A stretch of 64,000 bases of DNA from NCBI RefSeq assembly GCF_005217455.1, contig NZ_SZPQ01000014.1, positions 62,001 to 126,000 on the forward strand, given 5' to 3'. The translations under genes and the position numbers were made by a program. This DNA is from Martelella alba (GTDB taxonomy: Bacteria > Pseudomonadota > Gammaproteobacteria > Enterobacterales > Enterobacteriaceae). Of the stretch, positions 10,636-19,246 are shown piece by piece. Under the pieces are notes generated by a model. That model did not search any database. It was not told the DNA's origin and worked only from the letters and a program-made list of their open reading frames with translations. Each line of letters starts with the position of its first letter. Position 1 is the stretch's first letter.

Positions 10636-10854
10636 GCTGCGTTTCCCCCTCAGACGTTTTTTATACCGATTCCCCCCCATTTATCTCGCCGCTTTCCCGC
10701 CGCGCTGTTTTCCGTTTACCTCACCTGCCCTGTCAGTATTAGCCGTTTACCGCGGGTAACAGGCGCCGCATTGGTAACATCTGTTAAAAGTCCATCCATT
10801 TCCCCCACTTAAGAATGACGGTAAAATAAGCCACTCAAGTATTATGAGGTAACG

Positions 10855-12219
10855 ATGAACGATAACAAAATGACCGGTACCGAGCTCTGCGCGACATGGG
10901 GCTTGGGTGCGGTATTTTCCTTGCGGATGTTGGGCATGTTTATGGTCCTGCCGGTGCTCACCACCTACGGCATGGCTCTGCAAGGCGCCAGTGAAGCGCT
11001 GATCGGACTCGCCATCGGCATCTATGGGCTGGCGCAGGCGGTATTCCAACTGCCATTCGGTCTGGTATCCGATCGGATCGGCCGTAAACCGCTTATCGTG
11101 GGCGGTTTACTGATTTTCACGCTCGGCAGCGTGATCGCCGCCATGACGAATTCGATTTGGGGGGTCATATTAGGACGGGCCCTGCAAGGTTCGGGCGCCA
11201 TCGCCGCCGCGGTCATGGCGCTGTTATCGGATTTGACCCGGGAACAGAACCGTACCAAGGCCATGGCGTTTATCGGCGTCAGTTTTGGCATCACTTTTGC
11301 GGTCGCCATGGTAGCCGGTCCCATCATTACCCATGTACTCGGCTTACATGCCTTGTTCTGGTGTATTGCCGCTCTGGCGCTGTTGGGCGTTGTGCTGACG
11401 CTGGCGGTGGTACCCAGCGCCAAAAACCATGTACTTAATCGCGAATCCGGCATCGTCAAAGGCAGTTTCTCCAAAGTGCTGGCCAATGCCCAATTGCTGA
11501 AACTGAATTTCGGTATTTTCTGCCTGCATACCCTCTTGATGTCCAGCTTTGTCGCTTTGCCGCCGATGATGATAAAAGCCGGATTGCCGGCCGCCGATCA
11601 TTGGAAAGTCTATTTGACGACCATGCTTATTTCGTTTGCGGCGGTAGTGCCTTTTATCATTTATGCCGAAGTGAAAAGGCGCATGAAAAGGGTATTTATG
11701 GGCTGTATCACGGTTCTGGCGTTGGCCGAAGCGCTGTTATGGCTGGCTGGACATCGGCTCTGGATCATTTTTGTCGGCGTACAGTTATTTTTCCTGGCAT
11801 TTAACATTATGGAAGCGATTTTGCCTTCGCTTATCAGCAAAGAATCGCCGGCCGGTTACAAAGGTACCGCCATGGGTATCTATTCCACCTGTCAATTCCT
11901 CGGCGTCGCGCTTGGCGGTAGCCTGGGCGGCTGGCTGTTCCAGTCTTCCGGCGCCAGCCTGGTATTTCTGTGCGGGGTGGCCGTCGCCCTGGTTTGGTGG
12001 GGAGTCAGTATCCGTCTTCAAGAACCCCCCTATGTCAGTAGCCTGCGCCTGACTCTGTCCGCCTTGGCGGCGAAAGACGGTGGTCTGGAACAAAAGCTGA
12101 AATCACAACCCGGGGTAACCGAAGTGGTTGTGGTGCCGGAGGAACGCAGCGCCTATGTCAAAGTGGACACCAAACGTACCAACCGACTGGAACTGGAGCG
12201 TTTGGTGGACGCGGTCTAG
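10855..12219 (+). CDS. yajR: MFS transporter YajR
   Basis: A 454-residue major facilitator protein with 12 predicted helices and the C-terminal ferredoxin-like YAM domain (about 390-454, SSLRLTLSALAAKDGGLEQ onward) that distinguishes YajR. Motif A between helices 2 and 3 is present as GLVSDRIGRKPLIVGG. The substrate of YajR is not established; a proton-driven exporter is assumed. GAGG lies shortly before the ATG. The region 10636-10854 upstream should hold the promoter. Its stop is only nine bases from the stop of the convergent toxin gene, so the two transcripts must overlap at their 3' ends. Confidence 0.94.
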   Translation: MNDNKMTGTELCATWGLGAVFSLRMLGMFMVLPVLTTYGMALQGASEALIGLAIGIYGLAQAVFQLPFGLVSDRIGRKPLIVGGLLIFTLGSVIAAMTNSIWGVILGRALQGSGAIAAAVMALLSDLTREQNRTKAMAFIGVSFGITFAVAMVAGPIITHVLGLHALFWCIAALALLGVVLTLAVVPSAKNHVLNRESGIVKGSFSKVLANAQLLKLNFGIFCLHTLLMSSFVALPPMMIKAGLPAADHWKVYLTTMLISFAAVVPFIIYAEVKRRMKRVFMGCITVLALAEALLWLAGHRLWIIFVGVQLFFLAFNIMEAILPSLISKESPAGYKGTAMGIYSTCQFLGVALGGSLGGWLFQSSGASLVFLCGVAVALVWWGVSIRLQEPPYVSSLRLTLSALAAKDGGLEQKLKSQPGVTEVVVVPEERSAYVKVDTKRTNRLELERLVDAV

Positions 12220-12228
12220 CAGGATAAT

Positions 12229-15200
12229 CTAAGCTGGGTGGACAGCCGTGGAGTATAGCGAGGGCAGCCGATACTGTTTCAGCGCCCCCGTAAAAAGATT
12301 TTTCGCCGCCAAGGGGATGCCTTCGATTTCTTCTAAAATCACCCCTATCCGTATCTTGGGATGTAAAAATTCTGAAATGCCAGTCGCGATACTGATGCCT
12401 TTGACCCGGAAAAAACTGGCCGGCGGATAAAGATATTCCACTTCATGAATGACCGTACTGGCAGCCATCGGCAACAATGGCGTGCATTTTTGCGCATTGT
12501 CAAAGCGATAAAGAATGACCGCCGCCATGGCATTGGCCTGCCAGGGACCGTCTTCGGCGGCCTGTTCCACAAACAAACGCGCAAATTGACTGTCGGCCGA
12601 TACACTCATAAATTGCGGATAATTGGTGACGATATCGCCCACAGCGATCCGATTGCGCCAAGGGATGGCATCGTAGTCGAGGTATTCGGCCACGCGCAGA
12701 TAACTGCCGCCTTGCCGGGGAATATTTTTGGAAAGGAAACTGATTAACCCAGTGAATACTTGTTGTTCTTCATAATTGAACGGTATCCCGTTGCGCAGTT
12801 TTTCATTGATTTCCACATTGATCGGCGCTTGGAATTGTTTGGTGAGGTTGGGCGTGCCATCGCTATAGCTTTTCCCATCGCTTTCAATAAGCGTCCAGGT
12901 GCGCACCGCCCGCTTTTCCTGAGGGCTTAATAGGGCAATAGCCCTTTCATATTCCGTCGCGTCAATACTTTCCTGCCACAGGGGGACGCCGAGCTCGGGG
13001 AACAGGATCGCCTCGCTTTCCGTTATGCCGTGAGTCCGAATGTGAAATTGTACCGGTTTGTATTTTTCCCGCTCGTACATTCTTCGCCAGAATTGATCAT
13101 AACTGTCAGCCTGGTCGGCCGGACTGTTTTCGTGATGTACGGCGTTGGTCGCGGGATCATGTTGATACAACTGAACGTCCATGTAGGTTTCCCTACCCTC
13201 GGCAGCGGCGATGACACCGTTTGTCTGCCAGCGACGACCGCTGGTCACCGCCCCCAGGCCGCCTAATCCCTGGTCTAGCAGATTGCGCAGTCTTAGCGCC
13301 ATGCGGGTTGGAATACGCTGTAAAATCCGATCAGCGCTCAAGGTGTACTTCAAGCCAAAGGGATCGCCGCTCTCGGGATCCACTCTGACGTAGATATCCT
13401 TGCCCCGGAATCTATCGCCGGACAGACGAACCACCGGCACTTTTCGGCCCAAAACAGGATGATGGGCCATGCAGAAAATATGTGTCGTCGATAATGCTTG
13501 GGATACCGCCAGCTTTTGTCTCAGCATTAGAGCGATTTTATTTAAGATGGGTAAATCATTACCGACTTTAAGCGCCGCTTCACTGGTCTGTTTCAATGTG
13601 GAATAACCGATTCGGCCGGTAAGCTCAATGCCCGGATCAAACAAGCGGAGAAAATCCACTCCAAGTTGCGCCATAAATTGCCGATTAAGTTCCTGTGAAG
13701 CGGGTATAAAGGCATGCTCCGCCAACCGTAATATGCCGATTTTCGCATGCGTCTTTAAAAAGTGTCTGATAGACGTGCCTGCCAGTAATGGCCGCAATGC
13801 GATCCGCGCGCCGAAACCCACGTTAAACGCCATGCGCCCGGCAAGTTTGGCGCCATGACCCATTATCGGGATCAACGCCAATGCATCGGCGCTACAAGCC
13901 ATCACCGCGGCTTGTTGATTTTTCTTGATGACCTGGCTGATACAATCATGCAAAGGAATCAATGATAACAGGAAATCCTTGATCTGTTCCTGGAGCGTGG
14001 CATCGTAACCGGATTCATTCAGTCTGGTCAGCAAACGTTGCCGGTGTACCGCGCCAATGCGTTCGGCAAAAAAATCGATATCGTCATGGGGGGCTTTGAG
14101 TATTTTACTGTTCTCAGCGACAATGGCACAGTGAATATCGGCATCATGCTTCAGTTTGAGCGACGCGGTTCTGGTCAGATCCCACAACGAGGATATGTTC
14201 TGTTCAATTCGACGAAATTGATAGGCGTCGTCGTGGCCCACCAAGGCATAAATTGCATCCCGGTACGCGCTTTCAACGATAAATAAATCCGTGTTTTCAG
14301 CCATCATCAGCGCGTTGTAATGCGGCCGTCCCATATATCCCCACACTGTTTGCGGTTTTAAACGGTGAGAAAAAGTCACTTTGGCCTTGGTAATTTTAGC
14401 TTCCTGTAAAAACACCCGTTCATCAGTCAGCAAATAACTGAACGCTAATAGAATCCGCCGTTTATCAAATAACAGGAAAGCATCGGCAATCTCAGCGTTT
14501 TGCTGATGGAAAAGAAGATTAAGATCCGGCAAGGAGGCGTTAACGCCAGAGCGGATACCCACAAAATCAGAACAACGGCTGTTAGCGTGATTGTCTTTAT
14601 ATCTTTCAATCGTACCGGCTAAAGGGATAGATTCCGTCGCGCAATCCAGCCGGATAACTTCCTCTGCCAGCTTAGTTCTGTTAAGGTAATTACTCATTAC
14701 CTCAAAGAAATAGGTCTCGGGATTTCGCTGACTCTCCAACTTATCACAGGCAGTGTAGTAATTTATAAGGATTGAACGGTTTATCTCACGGTTGCCGAAT
14801 AATTCTTCATATTTCACTTTTTGACCTGTCGAATCATGAGACAAAACATAATAAAGCAAAGCTGGCAAAATAACGCTTTTGATATGCGCGTATTTCATCA
14901 AACCTGACCGCAAGGCGGTTTCCAGCATCATCCCTAAAGCCGAAAGCTCGTCATGGGATAATACCTGCCAATCCAGGTCGGCATTAATAGCGAATGACAA
15001 TCCAATATGGAGATAGCCCCACTCCAATGTTCCCACCAGCGGCGTTTGCGATAGAGGGTGCATTTGGAGGGTCGGGATGGCCGGTAAGATAATGTTTTCG
15101 AAGATATAGGATTTCGCCAAGGCGGTCAGTTCGCCTTTTGGCCTGCTATCGCTGGTGTCATGATAATCTTGTTCCTTGAGTGACTGATGGAGCCTGGGCA

Positions 15201-15996
15201 TGGTAATGGCGTTTCTTTTGCCATCGCCATGCTGCAATTGCCTGAACGCATCGACGATAAAATAATCGACACCTCGGTGAAACAACAACGATGACATCCA
15301 CGACCGCAACGTTTTCTTCTGCACGTCGAGGGTGAGCGTTTCCCCATCATTCGCCCCGAATAGGCCCGATGATTGCGTCAACACGCCAACCACTCGCTCC
15401 AATCCCTGCGGGTCACCTTTCATGTACGCCACGGCGGCGTTGATAACATGGTAATCGAGACTGGCCTGCCTTTTCGTCAATAGGCCTTTGCCGATAAGAA
15501 ATTCCTCGATATTACCGCGACTCACTTTGTCGGATGGCAGATAGGCATGACTGTACCTAATCGGGCTTTCCTCGGGGGAATATAATCCCACAAGACGCGA
15601 TAACGTGCCGTTTACCGCGGAAGGCGCGTTGCGCGGGGGTATTATCGGCGCTTCATGTGTTAGCGGCTGGCTAAAAACAGACCGGAGCTTCCTGTCTAGT
15701 GGCACGCCGGAGTCATAGGCGGCCATGACGTCGAAAGGTTTCGTCACTGCGCTGTAGCGGCCGCTTCCCCGCGCCGGCCCGACACCGGCGGCATAGAGCC
15801 AGCAAAGCGCTACATGCTTGATCGAGCGAATATTTTTTATAGCCGGTTCAAACCACTGCGGATTTTGTCTTGCCCTAACCCTCTTCAGTGTATCGAACAG
15901 ATTTCGGGCCGCTCGCCGGTCGCTTTCGTTTTGGCAAAACGAGATTAACTCATCGTCAATGGACACTCTTTTTGACATATACTGTTTTATGAACAA
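12229..15996 (-). CDS. Very large putative toxin/effector with C-terminal ADP-ribosyltransferase-like domain
   Basis: This is a 1255-residue protein I cannot name. The start is TTG at 15996, chosen because AGGAG lies eight bases upstream; the next ATG (15978) is too far from it. No signal peptide is seen. Residues ~1-690 show no domain I recognise. Around 690-760 is a hydrophobic, glycine-rich stretch (SADALALIPIMGHGAKL) and around 845-900 a segment with VRVDPESGDPFGLKYTL. Both resemble parts of large dermonecrotic-toxin-like proteins of Pseudomonas and Photorhabdus, but only loosely. The last 160 residues carry an R-S-ExE pattern: Arg1101 in SYLRVAEY, Ser1131/Ser1133 in FMSVSAD, and Glu1185-x-Glu1187 in HEVEYLYPPASFFRV. 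This is the layout of arginine-type mono-ADP-ribosyltransferases. Sampled lines fall to about 43-45 percent G+C, below neighbours. It sits between yajR and yajQ, adjacent in E. coli, which points to transfer. Confidence 0.7.
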   Translation of the reverse strand: MFIKQYMSKRVSIDDELISFCQNESDRRAARNLFDTLKRVRARQNPQWFEPAIKNIRSIKHVALCWLYAAGVGPARGSGRYSAVTKPFDVMAAYDSGVPLDRKLRSVFSQPLTHEAPIIPPRNAPSAVNGTLSRLVGLYSPEESPIRYSHAYLPSDKVSRGNIEEFLIGKGLLTKRQASLDYHVINAAVAYMKGDPQGLERVVGVLTQSSGLFGANDGETLTLDVQKKTLRSWMSSLLFHRGVDYFIVDAFRQLQHGDGKRNAITMPRLHQSLKEQDYHDTSDSRPKGELTALAKSYIFENIILPAIPTLQMHPLSQTPLVGTLEWGYLHIGLSFAINADLDWQVLSHDELSALGMMLETALRSGLMKYAHIKSVILPALLYYVLSHDSTGQKVKYEELFGNREINRSILINYYTACDKLESQRNPETYFFEVMSNYLNRTKLAEEVIRLDCATESIPLAGTIERYKDNHANSRCSDFVGIRSGVNASLPDLNLLFHQQNAEIADAFLLFDKRRILLAFSYLLTDERVFLQEAKITKAKVTFSHRLKPQTVWGYMGRPHYNALMMAENTDLFIVESAYRDAIYALVGHDDAYQFRRIEQNISSLWDLTRTASLKLKHDADIHCAIVAENSKILKAPHDDIDFFAERIGAVHRQRLLTRLNESGYDATLQEQIKDFLLSLIPLHDCISQVIKKNQQAAVMACSADALALIPIMGHGAKLAGRMAFNVGFGARIALRPLLAGTSIRHFLKTHAKIGILRLAEHAFIPASQELNRQFMAQLGVDFLRLFDPGIELTGRIGYSTLKQTSEAALKVGNDLPILNKIALMLRQKLAVSQALSTTHIFCMAHHPVLGRKVPVVRLSGDRFRGKDIYVRVDPESGDPFGLKYTLSADRILQRIPTRMALRLRNLLDQGLGGLGAVTSGRRWQTNGVIAAAEGRETYMDVQLYQHDPATNAVHHENSPADQADSYDQFWRRMYEREKYKPVQFHIRTHGITESEAILFPELGVPLWQESIDATEYERAIALLSPQEKRAVRTWTLIESDGKSYSDGTPNLTKQFQAPINVEINEKLRNGIPFNYEEQQVFTGLISFLSKNIPRQGGSYLRVAEYLDYDAIPWRNRIAVGDIVTNYPQFMSVSADSQFARLFVEQAAEDGPWQANAMAAVILYRFDNAQKCTPLLPMAASTVIHEVEYLYPPASFFRVKGISIATGISEFLHPKIRIGVILEEIEGIPLAAKNLFTGALKQYRLPSLYSTAVHPA

Positions 15997-16513
15997 CCTC
16001 TATTCTCCTCAAAGCCGACACACTCGTCTGCAAGATTCTTGGTTGATAGGACCTCGGCGAGAGACGGGACGTTTCTCTCGGTCCCCAGGAGCATGGATAA
16101 TGCGCTGACTGGGGCGAACGGGCGCGGCCAACAAAGAGGCAACTTGGAATATGACGAGGATAAATTTAATATTGCGAACACATCGAAGCACAGCGAGATT
16201 AAATATAAAGAAAATGACAATGTCATTCCCGAAAGGATGCCCCTAATAACTCATTTCATTGAGTCATTTCATCAATGTTGATAAATTGAAGCAGACTCAT
16301 CATATTTTACATTACCCTCACGCCGGTCAGGTCCGTTCCACCGACATAGAGTGAGCCAAGCGTCTGGAGTAATTGGATGTGAGTATATTTTGTCTCTTAC
16401 CCATGGCCCATTGCATGAATACAGGTATTTTCGATAAGGGTACTCACCATCGGCGCGCCGCAAGCGGCTGGCATGAATTATTCAGTACGATCCGACAATC
16501 AAGGAGAAAACAG
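15997..16513. other. Divergent upstream region of the toxin and the small ORF
   Basis: 517 bases without a convincing gene. It contains a copy of the dispersed intergenic repeat (16122-16162) and AT-rich stretches around 16160-16320. These could hold divergent promoters, but no hexamer pair was clear enough to report. Confidence 0.45.
16122..16162 (+). repeat. Dispersed intergenic repeat, copy 1
   Basis: Core GCCAACAAAGAGGCAACTTG followed by GAATATGACGAGGATA. Similar cores occur at 25115, 47926, 57944 and 61673, all between genes. This copy lies upstream of the toxin gene. Confidence 0.6.
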
Positions 16514-16924
16514 ATGGAAATATCGAAACAGGTTGCCTCTAGAAACAGCACTCTACTCACGTATTTTCAACCTCGACGTCCCCGCAAAAAAATAAAAAAC
16601 TCAGGGCTTGACTTTCTTAAGGAAATTAGAAAAATCAAAAATAGCAAAAGCCGACCCTCCAGGCCGGTTGCTTTCCCAAAGATATGGTTCTTGCCGCATA
16701 TTCTCTTCCGGTTGTTACTTAGCACCCATTTTATTCTTCTGCCAATACTAAAGAGTCTTTCTTATGTGCATAATTCCCTCCACCCGGCCATTGGCGATGC
16801 CCTCAATTCCACCACTTACATACCGCCATTGCTGGATGCCTCGATGCCGTCAATCTATGGACCTTTTGTCCGGGACAACATTTCAGACGTTGTTTTGTTA
16901 AATCATACCCGCCACCTACGCTAA
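16514..16924 (+). CDS. Small hypothetical basic protein with a hydrophobic segment
   Basis: A 136-residue ORF starting MEISKQVASRNSTLLTYF. AAGGAG seven bases before the ATG supports translation. The N-terminal half is strongly basic (RRPRKKIKNS, KEIRKIKNSKSRP), followed at about residues 54-82 by a hydrophobic segment rich in Leu, Phe and Pro, then a neutral tail. The one line sampled is about 40 percent G+C, lower than the core genes around it. It is divergent from the toxin gene. I do not recognise the family; it may be a small accessory protein of the toxin or a remnant of another acquired gene. A longer in-frame TTG start at 16373 lacks support. Confidence 0.45.
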   Translation: MEISKQVASRNSTLLTYFQPRRPRKKIKNSGLDFLKEIRKIKNSKSRPSRPVAFPKIWFLPHILFRLLLSTHFILLPILKSLSYVHNSLHPAIGDALNSTTYIPPLLDASMPSIYGPFVRDNISDVVLLNHTRHLR

Positions 16925-17068
16925 ACCACTGGCGCGCTTTCGCGGTGGTTGATAAACGACATACCCGTCGGTAAGGAACCTGGTCCGTCGTTGGCGGTAC
17001 AAATTCGCTTCCGTTGAATGTGTCGCCCACTTGCCGCCGCGATGCGATTTAACATGCGAAGGGTAAAA

Positions 17069-17560
17069 TCAGTCACGGAAGTTGGTGAACTGAAAGGGCT
17101 GACCGAGTTCGGCGCCGCGCACCAGGGCAATAACGCTTTGCAGATCATCGCGGGATTTGCCGGTCACCCTGACGTGTTCGCCCTGAATTTGCGCCTGTAC
17201 CTTCAGCTTGCTGTCCTTGATCAGTTTGACTATCTGCTTAGCCAGGGCCGTATCGATACCTTGTTTAAGCTTCGCTTCCTGACTGTAGCTTTTGCCACTG
17301 TGTTCCATTTGTTCGGGCACATCAATGGCGCCCCCTTCGATACCGCGCTTGGCTAATTTTTCCCGTAAAATTTCCAGCAACTGCCGTACCTGGAATTCCG
17401 ACTCGCTTTTGGTCGTGATGGTCTGATTTTTTTCATTGAGTTCAAAACTGGCCGGCACGTTGCGAAAATCCCAACGGGTCGTTAGTTCGCGACTGGCGTT
17501 TTCCACCGCGTTGCGAACTTCTTGCATATCTATTTCTGAAACGATATCAAATGAAGGCAT
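17069..17560 (-). CDS. yajQ: YajQ family nucleotide/cyclic-di-GMP binding protein
   Basis: A cytosolic protein of 163 residues, the usual size, with two ferredoxin-like halves. The N-terminus [20 protein letters not shown] and the segments [14 protein letters not shown] and [19 protein letters not shown] are typical. Xanthomonas homologues bind cyclic-di-GMP and act on transcription; the role in enterobacteria is not settled. It is divergent from panE, restoring the E. coli backbone after the toxin insertion. Confidence 0.95.
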   Translation of the reverse strand: MPSFDIVSEIDMQEVRNAVENASRELTTRWDFRNVPASFELNEKNQTITTKSESEFQVRQLLEILREKLAKRGIEGGAIDVPEQMEHSGKSYSQEAKLKQGIDTALAKQIVKLIKDSKLKVQAQIQGEHVRVTGKSRDDLQSVIALVRGAELGQPFQFTNFRD

Positions 17561-17754
17561 AATGAATCTCCATCAAGTAGACTTTGGCAAGCATCATACC
17601 TGCTTGGTTTGCCAGATACAAAAGCCCGCCATCACCGATGGCATCTCCATGGCGCGACGTGTTGCGTAATCTGATAGCGTAAAAGTCTATAATTAAACTG
17701 TCGCAACGCGCTGTGAGCCGGGCGAAGAATCATTCTACACAAAGGTTTGGAAAC

Positions 17755-18672
17755 ATGAATATTACCGTTTTGGGTTGCGGAGCGATAGGTCAGCTCTGGC
17801 TGGCGGGATTACACCGCCAGGGACATCATCTGCAAGGCTGGCTGCGGGTGCCGCAATCCCATTGTCTCGTCAATGTGGTATCGCCGCTGGGGGAGACCTT
17901 TCATTATCAATTGCCCGCCAATGACAACACCCATCTGGCGCAAAGCGATCTGCTGCTGGTCACGCTGAAAGCCTGGCAAGTTTCCGGCGCGTTGAGAAGC
18001 CTGTTGCCCTTGCTTAAACCGGATTGCGCCGTCTTGCTGCTGCATAACGGACTGGGTACGCGGGAAGAATTACCCGCCATGAGTCAACCCTTGCTGCAGG
18101 GTATCACGACCCATGCGGCCTATCGGCATGAAAACGGCAGTATCGTCCATGTCTACAGCGGTACGACCCGAATCGGTCCGCTGACCCCCAACGCGCAAAC
18201 CATCAGCCAGTTGGCGGAAATCTTGCATGACGCGCTGCCAGACGTTGCCTGGCACAACAATATCGCCGCCTCCTGCTGGTTGAAGTTGGCATCCAACTGC
18301 GTCATTAACCCCCTCACCGCGGCTTACGGTTGCAAGAATGGTGAAATTGAACGCTATACCGAGGAAATCGAGGCGATTTGCCGTGAAATAGCGGAAGTCA
18401 TGGACAGGGAGGGTTTCCATACCTCCTACGAAAGTCTGCTGTTTTATGTCGGACAGGTGATTAGAAGCACCGCCGGCAATACCTCATCGATGCTGCAAGA
18501 CATTCGCGCCCAGCGGCACACCGAAATCGACTATATCAGCGGATACCTGGTGCGACGCGCGCGGATACACGGCATCAATGTGCCGGCGAATCAACGACTG
18601 TACGAGCTTATCAAGCAAAAGGAGGATCGCTATGACCGTCTCGGCACTGATATGTCTGGCAACTGGGAGTGA
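17755..18672 (+). CDS. panE: 2-dehydropantoate 2-reductase
   Basis: Reduces ketopantoate to pantoate with NADPH in coenzyme A synthesis. The chosen ATG gives 305 residues beginning MNITVLGCGAIGQLW with the Rossmann GxGxxG at 7-12, matching E. coli (303). An ORF start 14 codons earlier is not supported by homology. The catalytic Lys region is present as SCWLKLASNCVINPLTA and the C-terminal helix domain ends with SSMLQDIRAQRHTEIDYI. It overlaps yajL by 41 bases, so the two are co-transcribed and probably translationally coupled. Confidence 0.96.
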   Translation: MNITVLGCGAIGQLWLAGLHRQGHHLQGWLRVPQSHCLVNVVSPLGETFHYQLPANDNTHLAQSDLLLVTLKAWQVSGALRSLLPLLKPDCAVLLLHNGLGTREELPAMSQPLLQGITTHAAYRHENGSIVHVYSGTTRIGPLTPNAQTISQLAEILHDALPDVAWHNNIAASCWLKLASNCVINPLTAAYGCKNGEIERYTEEIEAICREIAEVMDREGFHTSYESLLFYVGQVIRSTAGNTSSMLQDIRAQRHTEIDYISGYLVRRARIHGINVPANQRLYELIKQKEDRYDRLGTDMSGNWE

Positions 18673-19222
18673 AGAAACCGAAGCCGTCACCATCATCGAC
18701 TTGCTGGTCAGAGCCGGCATTGCGGTAACAACCGCCGCCGCCGGCTCGTCCGGCAAACGGGAAGTCCGCTGTTCACGAGGGGTCAGGCTGCTCGCCGACG
18801 CCGTTTTAGGCGACGTGGACGAAAAGCCGTTCGACGTCATTGTGCTGCCCGGCGGCGCCAAGGGCGCCGAAGCATTGCGGGACGACCCGCGCGTGGTGAA
18901 GATCCTACGCCGGTTCCAGGAACAGGGTAAAGTGGTGGCGGCCATTTGCGCCGCGCCCGCGGTCGTTTTGCAGCATCACCGGCTTTTCCAGGGCGTGCCG
19001 ATGACCGGTTTTCCGGCGTTTAAAGACCGTATACCGCCGGCGCAGTGGCGTGACGAACGCTGGGTCTATCACCCGGACAGCCGGTTGCTCACCAGTCAAG
19101 GGCCGGGGACGGCAATGGATTTCGCCTTAAAAATCATCGCTATTCTACTAGGCGGCGACCGGGCGGCCGATGTGGCTTCGCAGCTTGTGCTCCCGCTGGG
19201 CATCAAGGATTACCGCCACTGA
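18632..19222 (+). CDS. yajL: Protein deglycase/oxidative-stress chaperone YajL (DJ-1 family)
   Basis: A 196-residue DJ-1/PfpI protein, the same length as in E. coli. The nucleophile Cys106 sits in VVAAICAAPA and the conserved Glu is in GSEETEAVTIIDLL near the N-terminus. AAGGAGG lies seven bases before the ATG, inside the end of panE. The family repairs glyoxal-modified proteins or acts as a redox chaperone; the exact activity is debated. It is convergent with thiI, 24 bases apart. Confidence 0.96.
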   Translation: MTVSALICLATGSEETEAVTIIDLLVRAGIAVTTAAAGSSGKREVRCSRGVRLLADAVLGDVDEKPFDVIVLPGGAKGAEALRDDPRVVKILRRFQEQGKVVAAICAAPAVVLQHHRLFQGVPMTGFPAFKDRIPPAQWRDERWVYHPDSRLLTSQGPGTAMDFALKIIAILLGGDRAADVASQLVLPLGIKDYRH

Positions 19223-19246
19223 ACGCAAAGCGCCGCCGAACGGACG

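Noticed and set aside
16039-16281. 80-residue ORF upstream of the toxin
   Set aside because: Overlaps the dispersed repeat, has no good ribosome site and no recognisable domain.
16920-16950. Hairpin AACCAC/GTGGTT after the small ORF
   Set aside because: Short outer stem and no T-run; too weak to call a terminator or an insertion-sequence end.
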